A program made the translations under genes and the position numbers. A stretch of DNA of 64,000 nucleotides from Pseudomonas sp. Irchel s3b2 (lineage in GTDB: Bacteria; Pseudomonadota; Gammaproteobacteria; Pseudomonadales; Pseudomonadaceae). The notes below the pieces were generated by a model. The model worked only from the letters and a program-made list of their open reading frames with translations. It searched no databases and was not told the DNA's origin. Within the stretch, counting starts at the first letter, position 1, and each line of letters opens with the position of its first letter. Shown here piece after piece: positions 16,120 through 24,402 of this stretch. The stretch is from contig NZ_FYEB01000001.1 in the NCBI RefSeq assembly GCF_900187445.1, positions 434,001 to 498,000 on the forward strand, given 5' to 3'.

Positions 16120-18906
16120 TCAGGCCTTGAAAATCCAGCATTTGACGGTTGAGCAGCGTGTGATCATGGGGTTCTTGGCGGCTTGCGCGGACCGCACGGC
16201 GCTGTCGACTGCCTTGTAGTCCAAGAACTTATGGCTGCGGGATTCCTTGAGCAGGTCTTTCAACGTAGTGACATCGGAGAGCTTCTGACGGTGCTCTGCC
16301 GCACGCTCGGCAAACTCGTTGAGGTTGATGGCGATAACGTCCGAGTTCTTGCTGTGGTTGACCAGGGGCTCGTCGTAGATCGATTCCAAGTAGTCATAAA
16401 CCTGCCAAAACTCGGCAACAGCGCTGTGGTCGGCGTTAGTCGTGCTCTGCCGCTCGAGCGCCATTTCGACGATCTGCCGGCGGGTGGAGCTGACCTGCAC
16501 TTCGGTCAAAGTGATGACCAGGCGAATGGCATCCAGCAGGGCGAACAGCTGAGCGTGATTCTTGATGATCCGCTCGACTCCGATATAACCCCGCAAACCG
16601 TTTCCACACTTGCGGCAGGCACCCTCACTGCTGAACTGATTGTCACAGGCGAAGCAATGTGTGTGCAGCCGGCGCAGTTTGGCTTCGTGTTCGGGGAAGC
16701 GCTTGCTGAAAACATCCATCACCTCCGACTCTTTCCGTACAGCCTGCAGAAGGAAGTGGCTCAAGGTGGTCCCATCCAGGGCATTTAGCTTGTCAGCTGC
16801 AGCGCGGCTTTCCGGAGTGACAGTAGGGCGGATGAAGTGCAGCTTCACGATGCGGGTCATGATCGCTTCGTGGGCAACAACTGCAGCGTTCTGGCTGATA
16901 GCGATTGTGCCGCGAAACGGCGGTTCATAGGTCTCGTTGCCGGCAGTCTTCACGCCTTTGGTTGCCAGCGTGCCGCCTCCGAAAAAGTCTTTCAATTCAT
17001 CCCATTCAAAGGTTTTGGCGTGCGCCTTATCTTCGCTATGGCGGTCGGCCTCGAGGAACACGACCGGCATTCCGGATACCTGCCCCATCAACCGCGAGCG
17101 ACCAGCCTTAGTAGACTTCATAGGATCGAATCCTTCGTAACCCTCACGCCCGAGCAGCTTCCATAGCAAGTTGAGCAGTGTGGTCTTGCCGGCACCGGCT
17201 TCGCCTGTGGCTTCCAGGAACGGGAACGACTGGAAACGGGCGCGGATTTGCTCGCAAAACAACGAGCCAAAGAAGAACAGTAGTGCAGCCAGTCCTTGGG
17301 TGCCAAAGCAGATCCAGAGCAACCGTAGCCATTCCTCGTCGTAACCTTTTACATCGCGCTGCAGCTTCACCGGCACGCCCTTCTGCAGCGTTTTCAGACG
17401 CATTTTCCCGAACTCAAAATAATCTTCGCTGTTTACCGGATAAACGTTGCCTTCCTTGATGGCCACGTCCCCGTAGATGTAGCAGCCGTATTCCTTGCTG
17501 TAACCGACATAGTCGATGGTGGATACGGTTTTGATTCCGTAGAGCTGGTCTTTCATCAGTTTGTCCAGTTGTTGGCCGCTGCCGGTGTACATGGCACCGG
17601 CGGCCATTCCGAGCAGTCGTTTTTTGAACTCGCTGGCGGCGGCGAGCTGACCGCTGGTGAAGGTGTTCTTGACGCTGCCGGCGTCATGGGGAAAGTCCAC
17701 ACGCAGGTAGTACCAGGACTCATCGGTGACTTCATTCCGCTGAAAGTACAGGGCTTGCGGATAGCAGTTGGCGATCTCCACAACGCTGCCGGATTGCTGC
17801 AGTGCTTTTTCACGCATTTGCGCTTGGTTCAGCAGCTGCTCGTCGTGATTGTCACTATCCTCAAGGTCCTGGACGGCCCGGTTGTATTTCTCCATGTCCA
17901 ACTTGAACCAATAGAGACGGTTGCCGAAGCCCAGGTGGAATTCACCGCGTTTGTTCCAGTCGTACATCAGCAATGCCTTCTCGGCGGCGCTTTCAGCGAT
18001 CAGCAGCGCACCCTGGTGGCGGATCTGCTTAACATCTGAAGCGACCTGAGCAGCCCGTTTTTCATCACCGTCGATGAAGGCCCAGCGCTGATGCAGATCG
18101 TTCCAGTCGACCTTGTGTCCGTCGCGCTGAGAAATCTGTGCGGCCTCGCAAACGAACCCCATTTCACGCGCCTGGCGAACCCAACGCCGGGTGTAGGCAT
18201 GCGCACCAGGTTCGTTATCTAGAGCCCATACGAGCTTCGGCAACTTGTCGGTGCGATCACGGAGCAGTGCCTTCAGCGATTCTTCAGGGAAGGCATTCGA
18301 GGACATTGCCGACACGGCAGAAAGGCCGTTATGTACAAGTGCGATCGCGTCAAAGATTCCTTCAACAATCCAGATTTCTTTTACCTCGAGCAGGTCCACA
18401 CATGGCGGGCACCACCACACACCACGGTAGGTTTCACCTGGTTTGAAGCGGGCTTTCATCTTGCCGAAGCGCGCAGGTCGATCGATAAGGCGTTCCCAAT
18501 ACCCGCCCTTCTCCAGAGAGAAACGCACCGTTGCGCTGCCAGCCTGGTCATGGCTGGAGTAAAACGTTTCCTGTGTGAACCAACCACCGATCAGCGATAA
18601 ATCGAAGCCGCGGGCAAACTCTAGGTAGGCACGTGCCGTCGCAGTGGGGTGCTGATCGGTTGCCGGCGCGCGTTTGCTCCAGTCCTCAAACAGATCGTCG
18701 TAGATCTCTTTCACATGAACCGTGTGGCCGCACTTTTCCTGCCGTCCACAAATGAGCTGCCACGGACTGTCGAAACGGGTGTACAGCTCTTTTTTGTTGC
18801 ACTTGGGGCAAGTACCACCTCGCATGTAGTTGGTGGGGGCACGATGCTTAAGGCCGAATTCGGACTCGATGCGCTGTAGGACGTCGTGACGCAGATCGTC
18901 TCTCAT
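16120..18906 (-). CDS. Phage replication protein: zinc-finger/TOPRIM primase fused to helicase
   Basis: A 928-residue multidomain protein. Residues 33-59 form a Cys4 zinc motif (CPKC...C...C) as in primases. The TOPRIM domain follows (VEGIFDAIAL with E182/D186, and LVWALDNE with D230). The C-terminal half is an ATPase with Walker A GEAGAGKTT (about 566-574), Walker B VVFLEAD, a sensor RGTIAISQNAA and MTRIVKLHF. A second Cys4 cluster (CFACDN...CRKC) lies near residue 760. The combination is analogous to P4 alpha-type primase-helicases, and it would start replication of the excised phage. There is no P2 gpA-like protein. It is read with the small genes upstream (18909-20288). Confidence 0.85.
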   Translation of the reverse strand: MRDDLRHDVLQRIESEFGLKHRAPTNYMRGGTCPKCNKKELYTRFDSPWQLICGRQEKCGHTVHVKEIYDDLFEDWSKRAPATDQHPTATARAYLEFARGFDLSLIGGWFTQETFYSSHDQAGSATVRFSLEKGGYWERLIDRPARFGKMKARFKPGETYRGVWWCPPCVDLLEVKEIWIVEGIFDAIALVHNGLSAVSAMSSNAFPEESLKALLRDRTDKLPKLVWALDNEPGAHAYTRRWVRQAREMGFVCEAAQISQRDGHKVDWNDLHQRWAFIDGDEKRAAQVASDVKQIRHQGALLIAESAAEKALLMYDWNKRGEFHLGFGNRLYWFKLDMEKYNRAVQDLEDSDNHDEQLLNQAQMREKALQQSGSVVEIANCYPQALYFQRNEVTDESWYYLRVDFPHDAGSVKNTFTSGQLAAASEFKKRLLGMAAGAMYTGSGQQLDKLMKDQLYGIKTVSTIDYVGYSKEYGCYIYGDVAIKEGNVYPVNSEDYFEFGKMRLKTLQKGVPVKLQRDVKGYDEEWLRLLWICFGTQGLAALLFFFGSLFCEQIRARFQSFPFLEATGEAGAGKTTLLNLLWKLLGREGYEGFDPMKSTKAGRSRLMGQVSGMPVVFLEADRHSEDKAHAKTFEWDELKDFFGGGTLATKGVKTAGNETYEPPFRGTIAISQNAAVVAHEAIMTRIVKLHFIRPTVTPESRAAADKLNALDGTTLSHFLLQAVRKESEVMDVFSKRFPEHEAKLRRLHTHCFACDNQFSSEGACRKCGNGLRGYIGVERIIKNHAQLFALLDAIRLVITLTEVQVSSTRRQIVEMALERQSTTNADHSAVAEFWQVYDYLESIYDEPLVNHSKNSDVIAINLNEFAERAAEHRQKLSDVTTLKDLLKESRSHKFLDYKAVDSAVRSAQAAKNPMITRCSTVKCWIFKA

Positions 18907-18908
18907 AG

Positions 18909-19142
18909 TTATTTCACTGCTTTAAGGCTGAGGGATAGGGCCGCCATCAGGCTTTTCTGGGCTGCCATCACAGGGGATCTTTCGAGGATCGATTTGTGTC
19001 GTGCGATCTGAGGGACGAAGCGATATTCGTCTGCGTACCAGTGTTCGTTCAGGCTCATCAGGTACTGCGCACGTAGGGCAGCCAATAGCGCTTCGGCATG
19101 GGCCGGAGGCATTTGGGTGGTGACAATTACGGCGTTTCCCAT
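18909..19142 (-). CDS. Hypothetical early phage protein, 77 residues
   Basis: A short protein (MGNAVIVTTQMPPAHAEALL) ending two bases before the primase-helicase start, with GAGG upstream of the ATG. No family is recognised. Tight spacing places it in the leftward early operon. Confidence 0.6.
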   Translation of the reverse strand: MGNAVIVTTQMPPAHAEALLAALRAQYLMSLNEHWYADEYRFVPQIARHKSILERSPVMAAQKSLMAALSLSLKAVK

Positions 19143-19216
19143 GTTGAAACCTCGGTATCAGGCAAAGCTCACCCAAACCCACAGGGTGTGGGGCTCGGGA
19201 ATCGGTTGGTTAGGTG

Positions 19217-19582
19217 TTACGAGTTGGTGAAGCGCAGGCGCCCGTGATCCGGTGCGCTGATGATGCGTTCATAGATCAGGCTGACTGGCACGGCCCAGGT
19301 GGTGCCGCTGTATGGGTCAATGATCATCGTGACGGTTGCTGTGCTGTTTTCCAGATCAAGACGTTGCCGATCGCGGATGGCGTTCATGTCGCTGCAGGCT
19401 AGGTGAACCATCTTTTCAGCGGTCTGAGTGAGCAGGTCGTAATCGGCTACCAAGTGCTGTACTGCGCGGTCGAACAGTTGCTGATCGTTGCCCAGGTGTT
19501 CGCACTGGTGACGTTCTAGGAACGCAAGTGCGGAGGCTTTGAGCACGTCCTGATATTCCTGTACTGCAGGCAGAGTATTCAT
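19217..19582 (-). CDS. Hypothetical early phage protein, 121 residues
   Basis: A soluble protein rich in helices and His/Gln (for example LERHQCEHLGNDQQLFDRAV), with no recognised domain. Its ATG overlaps the stop of the preceding gene (ATGA), indicating coupled translation in the early operon. Confidence 0.6.
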   Translation of the reverse strand: MNTLPAVQEYQDVLKASALAFLERHQCEHLGNDQQLFDRAVQHLVADYDLLTQTAEKMVHLACSDMNAIRDRQRLDLENSTATVTMIIDPYSGTTWAVPVSLIYERIISAPDHGRLRFTNS

Positions 19583-20058
19583 TGAGCAACTCCTGATTTA
19601 TTGCGGTACAGGTCTATGGCTGCCAGCACTTCGGCGTGACGTGCTGCCATGTGCAGGTTGTGGGCATTGAGAATGTGTTCCGCTTCGACTTCGGAAATGC
19701 AACCGTCAGCCAATGCTTTTGCGATTTCCTGGTCAACAGTGCCGCGCTTGGCTGCAACCTGTACCGAGAGGGTGTACATCTCGACGTTGTCCAAGCTCTC
19801 AGGATCCGCGACCGGAACGAACAAACCGTCATACATTGCCGCGATGTAGGTGGGCAGATGTTGAGTGCCAGCTTCTTGTTCCAACTGGTAGAGCTGGGCG
19901 TCGGTTAGCGGGCGACTGTTGTTGTTTTCGTATGCGTGGTTGTCGAATTTTTTCAGCGCCAAACCTATGCGTGCTGCAGCGCACTCCCGTCCACCTGGGT
20001 AACTACAGATGATGGCGCTGACTACTTCCCGGCGAGTCTTTAGAAATGAACTTTTCAT
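19579..20058 (-). CDS. Hypothetical early phage protein, 159 residues
   Basis: The protein starts MKSSFLKTRREVVSAIICSY and continues with a helical region (KKFDNHAYENNNSRPLTDAQ, YQLEQEAG). The N-terminal part may be a small DNA-binding domain, but no motif is decisive. It is the second gene of the leftward early operon and may be a regulator or replication accessory protein. The function is not known. Confidence 0.6.
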   Translation of the reverse strand: MKSSFLKTRREVVSAIICSYPGGRECAAARIGLALKKFDNHAYENNNSRPLTDAQLYQLEQEAGTQHLPTYIAAMYDGLFVPVADPESLDNVEMYTLSVQVAAKRGTVDQEIAKALADGCISEVEAEHILNAHNLHMAARHAEVLAAIDLYRNKSGVAQ

Positions 20059-20087
20059 GTTCTGCTTTTCCCTGTGGCCCAGTGCTA

Positions 20088-20288
20088 TTACTGTTCGATC
20101 ACGCCGTCTTTGATACTGAGTAATACGGCGGCGCGATGTGCCTCCCCCCGGCGACCTTTTTTACGACCGTTCAAAAGGTCGCTGACCAAATTTTTATTCA
20201 GCGAATGAATGCGACTGAACTCCGCAATGCTCATTCCTTTTCGATCCAGGGCCTCGCGGGCTTGCTCGGGTGTAAGGGTGGCGGGCAT
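20088..20288 (-). CDS. Cro-like HTH protein (BcepMu gp16 type)
   Basis: A 66-residue helix-turn-helix protein: TPEQAREALDRKGMSIAEFS, SLNKNLVSDLLNGRKKGRRG, then EAHRAAVLLSIK. The NGRKKGRRGxAH block matches the BcepMu gp16-like phage DNA-binding family. It is the first gene of the leftward early operon and is divergent from the repressor, so it is the likely Cro/Cox equivalent. Confidence 0.8.
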   Translation of the reverse strand: MPATLTPEQAREALDRKGMSIAEFSRIHSLNKNLVSDLLNGRKKGRRGEAHRAAVLLSIKDGVIEQ

Positions 20289-20375
20289 AGTGTTCGCTCG
20301 TGTGCGTTTGTGTGGGTTCGTGTTCGTACGGCGCTGATTATGACCAATTTATTTGTCCTGTAAAGGGGCTAAAGC
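20289..20375. promoter_or_regulatory. Divergent early/repressor promoter-operator region
   Basis: This 87-base gap separates the Cro-like gene from the divergent XRE repressor. GTGTTCG occurs twice in the same orientation (20290 and 20320, 30 bases apart) within a GT-rich stretch with further TTCG copies. These may be operator half-sites. AGGGG before TTG 20376 is the repressor ribosome site. Confidence 0.5.
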
Positions 20376-20744
20376 TTGAAAAACTTGTCACCGAATGAAT
20401 TCTCGGAGTTGAGTGCGGGCGAATGCTTGCGCGAGGAAAGAAGTCGATTGGGCCTGAAACAAGAGGAAATGGCGCAGATCGGTGGCGTAACTCGTAACAC
20501 TCAAGGGAGCTATGAACGGGATGAGAGACGCCCGGATACTGGCTACTTGAAAGCCTTGCATGCCGTAGGTCTCGACGTCCTTTACGTTGTCACAGGGGTC
20601 AGAACTGCAGCTCCAATTGGTGAGCTGAGCGAGGATGAAGAGGTGATAGTGAAGCGGTACCGCAGTATTCCAGCGGATGACCAAAAATCTGTGCGCCGTT
20701 TCCTGCAGGCGATTGCCGACGATGTAGCAAAAGCCTCGAATTAA
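20376..20744 (+). CDS. XRE-family phage repressor (CI-like)
   Basis: A 122-residue protein with an N-terminal helix-turn-helix (LREERSRLGLKQEEMAQIGG, VTRNTQGSYERDERRPD). A short C-terminal part (LSEDEEVIVKRYRSIPADDQ) resembles the dimerisation region of short repressors. There is no peptidase S24 domain, so induction is not by RecA-stimulated self-cleavage. The TTG start at 20376 is set by AGGGG seven bases upstream; no ATG in frame precedes the HTH. It probably maintains lysogeny by binding the adjacent gap. Confidence 0.8.
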   Translation: MKNLSPNEFSELSAGECLREERSRLGLKQEEMAQIGGVTRNTQGSYERDERRPDTGYLKALHAVGLDVLYVVTGVRTAAPIGELSEDEEVIVKRYRSIPADDQKSVRRFLQAIADDVAKASN

Positions 20745-20816
20745 CCTGTAATAAATCATGCCGTTTCTCGCCCCGATAACGTCGATTCAGCAATGCACTT
20801 TTATGGAGTAGTGAGC

Positions 20817-20999
20817 ATGCTGGATCGCGCCAATATCGATGACTATGTACAGACTGTTGAGTTTGAATGGCTCGCCCTTTCAAAAATCGAACGCCGTCTA
20901 GTTGGGCTTTACCGTCAGTTGACGGAAGAAGATCGAAAGCAACTCCGACGCCTGACTGAGGCGCTGGCGACAATTCCAGAGGAGACGATCGGCGGTTGA
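20817..20999 (+). CDS. Hypothetical protein downstream of the repressor, 60 residues
   Basis: The sequence MLDRANIDDYVQTVEFEWLA is followed by KIERRLVGLYRQLTEEDRKQ. GGAG is eight bases before ATG 20817, so this is preferred over an upstream in-frame ATG at 20793. The tail resembles the C-terminal helices of the adjacent repressor (LTEEDRKQLRR versus IPADDQKSVRR), so it may interact with or modulate it. That role is inference only. Confidence 0.55.
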   Translation: MLDRANIDDYVQTVEFEWLALSKIERRLVGLYRQLTEEDRKQLRRLTEALATIPEETIGG

Positions 21000-21063
21000 C
21001 CTCCGATCGCTGGAAACTCGTTTGATGTAGCCGATCGCCGACAATGAGTCGGCGGTTTGCGAC

Positions 21064-21321
21064 TCATGCCACCGCCTGTGAACCCAGCTGCTCAAACAGC
21101 TCTCGTTGTTTAGCCCTGGGCAAGTCCCTCAAACGATCAAACAATATCCTTTCAAACGACTGAGCCGACGGGCTCAACGTGTGCGAAAACGTCAGATTCG
21201 CAACCCATGTGTGCCCACACTTGGCGTCCAGGCACTGGCAGTAAAGCTTGGCAAAATCCTCCGATAACTGTTCTCGCGAAGCGATCCTCCCTTTGTGTCC
21301 GCATTTGCATATAACTCGCAT
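21064..21321 (-). CDS. ogr: Ogr/Delta-type zinc-finger late-gene activator
   Basis: An 85-residue protein with the P2 Ogr pattern: an N-terminal Cys pair (MRVICKCGHKGR), then LYCQCLDAKCGHTWVANLTF and SHTLSPS. In P2-like phages this Cys4 protein activates late promoters by contacting RNA polymerase alpha. ATG 21321 is preferred to the upstream ATG 21345 because GGGAGGG lies a few bases before it and it matches the family N-terminus. Its location just downstream of the portal gene suggests control of both late operons. Confidence 0.85.
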   Translation of the reverse strand: MRVICKCGHKGRIASREQLSEDFAKLYCQCLDAKCGHTWVANLTFSHTLSPSAQSFERILFDRLRDLPRAKQRELFEQLGSQAVA

Positions 21322-21386
21322 TGTGTCCCTCCCCAGGGCAGCCAATCACCACTATATTGCCATAATATGCAGTGGTAATCTCTTTG

Positions 21387-22418
21387 CTATGCACTTGATA
21401 TAGTTGAATCAACTGTCTCTTCTGAGGTTTTCCAGGTGAATCGCCTATCTGCTCGCAGTGAGTCATTCAGCTGGTTGAACAGCTGGCAGATCGGCCGGAT
21501 TTCGTTGCTGGTATACACACGATCGATCTTCTCGATATCGCCAAAACCGGCGCTATTTTCCGGGATGATGCCGGCCAAGGCGGGATTCATGCGCCAGGCA
21601 GCGATCACGTCGTTGCGTGTGATGTTCTTGACCTTCTCCAGCTCGTCCTTGGCCTGGAAATCCCCCACCGGGATAATCTGAATCGCCTTCTCGGCGCCGC
21701 CGGGGATGTTCACGAACATCGAGCGGAAGTTGCCCACGCCCTTGCTCGCGCTGATCTGATCGCGCAGAGACTCTTCGTCCTCCTCCGTCAGGTTCGGGTC
21801 GTTGGTGTAGAAGATGTAGCCAGCGTGCGCGCCGTTGCTGTAGTAGCGGCGGCGGAAGAGGGTGGCGGCCTCGTTGAGCAACAGCGCCTGCATGCCGCCC
21901 AGGTAATCGGGCACACCGTAAATGTTCTGTTCGACGTCGTAGTTCATGACGTGCTCGACTTCATCCTCTTCGAATTCCACCTTTTTGCCGTCCGGCAACA
22001 GCATCACAAACCCCCCACCAACCCTTACCCGCATATTGATCGTGGGCAGATGATCCATCGTCAGCACCTGGCCGAAGGCGTTTCGATTACGTCGGAAGTA
22101 CGCTTCGCCGAACACCATGAAATCCAAGCCTGCACGGCTCATGGTCTGTACCGAGCATCCACCCGAAGCGATGAACTCACGCAGCAGCAGGTTGCGTTTG
22201 AAGCCGGGAATGGCGCCGTGGTGGGCGTTGGCGCGCAGCAGCTTGGCCAGGCCCTGGCGTGATACCGGCGGGGTGTAGGTCTTTCCGTCGTGGGTGGCGA
22301 ACACGCCCAAGTAATGCCCGATGTTCTCGGTCAGCACCTGTTCCGGTGCGCCGAATGAAAACGCCCGCATGGACCCGGGAGCCGGTGTTTTTTGCTGGTT
22401 TTTTGCTGGTTTGCCCAT
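21387..22418 (-). CDS. Portal protein (P2 gpQ-type)
   Basis: A 343-residue portal, essentially the same length as P2 Q. Family motifs are AFSFGAPEQVL, YLGVFATHDGKTYTPPVSRQ, GLDFMVFGEAYF, YGVPDYLGG, FRRRYYSNGAHAGYIFY and AWRMNPALAGIIPEN. It forms the dodecameric ring through which DNA enters the capsid. ATG 22418 is chosen because it gives the normal short N-terminal extension; the open frame extends further but lacks similarity. The first 240 bases overlap the end of the terminase frame, and an exact 11-bp tandem repeat lies in this overlap. Confidence 0.9.
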   Translation of the reverse strand: MGKPAKNQQKTPAPGSMRAFSFGAPEQVLTENIGHYLGVFATHDGKTYTPPVSRQGLAKLLRANAHHGAIPGFKRNLLLREFIASGGCSVQTMSRAGLDFMVFGEAYFRRNRNAFGQVLTMDHLPTINMRVRVGGGFVMLLPDGKKVEFEEDEVEHVMNYDVEQNIYGVPDYLGGMQALLLNEAATLFRRRYYSNGAHAGYIFYTNDPNLTEEDEESLRDQISASKGVGNFRSMFVNIPGGAEKAIQIIPVGDFQAKDELEKVKNITRNDVIAAWRMNPALAGIIPENSAGFGDIEKIDRVYTSNEIRPICQLFNQLNDSLRADRRFTWKTSEETVDSTISSA

Positions 22419-24240
22419 GGGTGCTTGGTCCGCTGAGTGTGTAGCGGCTGCGCCGCTGCTTGTTGATGTTGAGGGGTTCATGGGCCAGGGCGTGCATGAT
22501 CGCCCAGGCGATATCGGCATGACCGGAGGCGTCAGTACGTGACGCGCTGTACGTGACCTGACCGCCATTAGTGGTGCCGCGCTTGATCGTCAGGAAGGCC
22601 TGAGCGATGTCGTTCCAGCCGGCATCCCACTCGATGCGACTGCCCTGAATCGTGTCCTGCGCTTTGAGCACCAGGGTGTTCTTTGTCTCGAGGCTGTAGT
22701 GGATCGAGGTCGCACGCGGGTAGAAGTCGCGCACCAGGTCGAACACGCCGTATCCGATGCCGGTGGTGTCGATGCCGATGTGCTGCACGTTGAAGCGCTC
22801 GGTGAGCTTCTTGACCTGGTCGGCCTGGTACTTGAACGACTGCCCACGCCAGCTGTGTTTCTCCAGGATCCGGAACTTGCCGCCATCCTCCAGCGGCGGC
22901 GCGACGACCACGCAGCTGGCGTCGTCGCGTGTGCGGCTGGGGTCGTAACCGATCCAAACGGGGCTGTTGCCGAATGGGCGCGGGTCCTCGGGGTCGTAGT
23001 CGGTCCACAACGACAGGTCTGAGTAGCAGCGCTCAAGGTCGACCAGGGAAAAAGCGCTCTGCGTGCTGTCGATGAACTTGCACAGGAACAGCTGCTGAAA
23101 CTTGTCCTCGTCGTACTCCAGCTGCAGCTGCTCGAGGTCGAACAGATCACAACCGCCGGCGATCGCATCAAGGATGGTGATGACCTTGCGCCATTGCCCG
23201 TCCGGACAGAGCGAGCCCGCCGCGGTTTGGGCCTCGCTGGGCCAGGGATCTTTGGCGTTTTTGCGCTTGCTGTTGCGAAACTTCTCGCCGGTCCAAAACG
23301 GATACGCCTGGTGCGACACGGCGCTGGGTGTCGAGAAATAGGTTTTGCGCCACTTCTTGTGGGTGGCCATGGCGCTGGCGACGGTGTTCAGCTTCTCGAA
23401 GTCGCGGATCCAGAAATATTCGTCGACGTAGACGTGTCCATGGTGACCCTGGGCGGTGCTGCTGTTGGTGCTGAGAAAACGCAGTTCAGCCCATGGCTTA
23501 CCGTCTTTGCTCAGCACAATCGGGTTGCCGGTCAGTTCGAGGCCGAACCATTCTTGAGCAAACGACAGAATGTAGCTGCGAAAAATCTCGGACTGGGCGC
23601 GGCTGGCCGACAGGAAAATCTGGTTGTCACCGGTCAGCACGGCGTCCATGAACGCTTCGCCGGCGAAGTAGTACGTCAGACCCACCTGACGGCTTTTCAG
23701 GATGTTCCGGATCCGGCTCGTAAGTGGGTTCTGTTTGGCGGCAAACAGCTCCTTCTGATAGCCGTACATCTTGCTGATGAACTTGTCGAGAAAGTCCACT
23801 TCCGTCAGCTCGCCGACTTCGTTTTTGGCCTTTTTCTCGCGCTTCTTTCCTCCCTTGTCACCGCGATCGCCTCGGTCCCGGCGCTCGCTGCGTTGTCCTT
23901 CACGGCGCTGGCCATCGTCCGCCGGCGGATCACCGATCGGCGCCGGTACCGACTTCGCAGATTGCTTCAACAGTCGATCGCGAACGGTAGTCAACCGATC
24001 GAGTTCGTCCAGGTCGCCCTTGGTCAGCGACGTGGTTTTGTCCAGGAGGAGGGTGATTCGCCGGCCAACAGCCGTCAGCGGTTCCTCGTCCGACAGCATG
24101 TCGTCCCATTCACCCTGGCGGATCCAGTAGTAAATGATCCGGATGTTAGGCAGGGACAATTGCGCCTGAATTTCACGCGGCTTGCAGCGGCGTAAATAGA
24201 GGCGTTTGGCGGCTTCTTTAAGTTCGGGGGCGTAGGGCAT
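22177..24240 (-). CDS. Terminase large subunit (P2 gpP-type), with unusual C-terminal extension
   Basis: A 687-residue ATPase/nuclease that packages DNA. It has an N-terminal HTH (KPREIQAQLSLPNIRIIYYW), a charged Arg/Lys/Asp-rich linker around residues 105-140, an ATPase with KSRQVGLTYYFAGEA (Walker A-like) and HVYVDEYFWI (Walker B), and a RNase H-like nuclease (WIGYDPSRTRDDASCVVV, IGIDTTGIGYGVFDLV). The normal end lies soon after AWAIMHALAHEPL. Here the frame continues about 80 residues of Arg/Pro-rich sequence that is the portal gene read in another phase. P2 P is about 590 residues. Confidence 0.9.
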   Translation of the reverse strand: MPYAPELKEAAKRLYLRRCKPREIQAQLSLPNIRIIYYWIRQGEWDDMLSDEEPLTAVGRRITLLLDKTTSLTKGDLDELDRLTTVRDRLLKQSAKSVPAPIGDPPADDGQRREGQRSERRDRGDRGDKGGKKREKKAKNEVGELTEVDFLDKFISKMYGYQKELFAAKQNPLTSRIRNILKSRQVGLTYYFAGEAFMDAVLTGDNQIFLSASRAQSEIFRSYILSFAQEWFGLELTGNPIVLSKDGKPWAELRFLSTNSSTAQGHHGHVYVDEYFWIRDFEKLNTVASAMATHKKWRKTYFSTPSAVSHQAYPFWTGEKFRNSKRKNAKDPWPSEAQTAAGSLCPDGQWRKVITILDAIAGGCDLFDLEQLQLEYDEDKFQQLFLCKFIDSTQSAFSLVDLERCYSDLSLWTDYDPEDPRPFGNSPVWIGYDPSRTRDDASCVVVAPPLEDGGKFRILEKHSWRGQSFKYQADQVKKLTERFNVQHIGIDTTGIGYGVFDLVRDFYPRATSIHYSLETKNTLVLKAQDTIQGSRIEWDAGWNDIAQAFLTIKRGTTNGGQVTYSASRTDASGHADIAWAIMHALAHEPLNINKQRRSRYTLSGPSTHGQTSKKPAKNTGSRVHAGVFIRRTGTGADREHRALLGRVRHPRRKDLHPAGITPGPGQAAARQRPPRRHSRLQTQPAAA

Positions 24241-24402
24241 GGCTGCAGTCTATGCGGCGAAAACGCTGGAAACGCGGGGTTAAAATCCGCGTTTCGCCTA
24301 TATCTGCGAAATAGGACCAACGCAAAAGTGAACCGTTTGTTTGGTGGTCTGCCGGTGCATATCGTGGCGGCTCAAATCACCGATTGAGCGCAGTTATCGC
24401 CC
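24241..24402. promoter_or_regulatory. Divergent late promoter region with a 9-bp dyad
   Basis: This 162-base gap lies between the leftward terminase-portal genes and the rightward scaffold-capsid operon, where P2 has its Ogr-dependent promoters. GAAACGCGG (24269-24277) and CCGCGTTTC (24287-24295) form a perfect dyad with a 9-base AT-rich spacer. The canonical P2 box TGT-N12-ACA was not found, so the dyad is the best candidate activator site. Confidence 0.5.
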
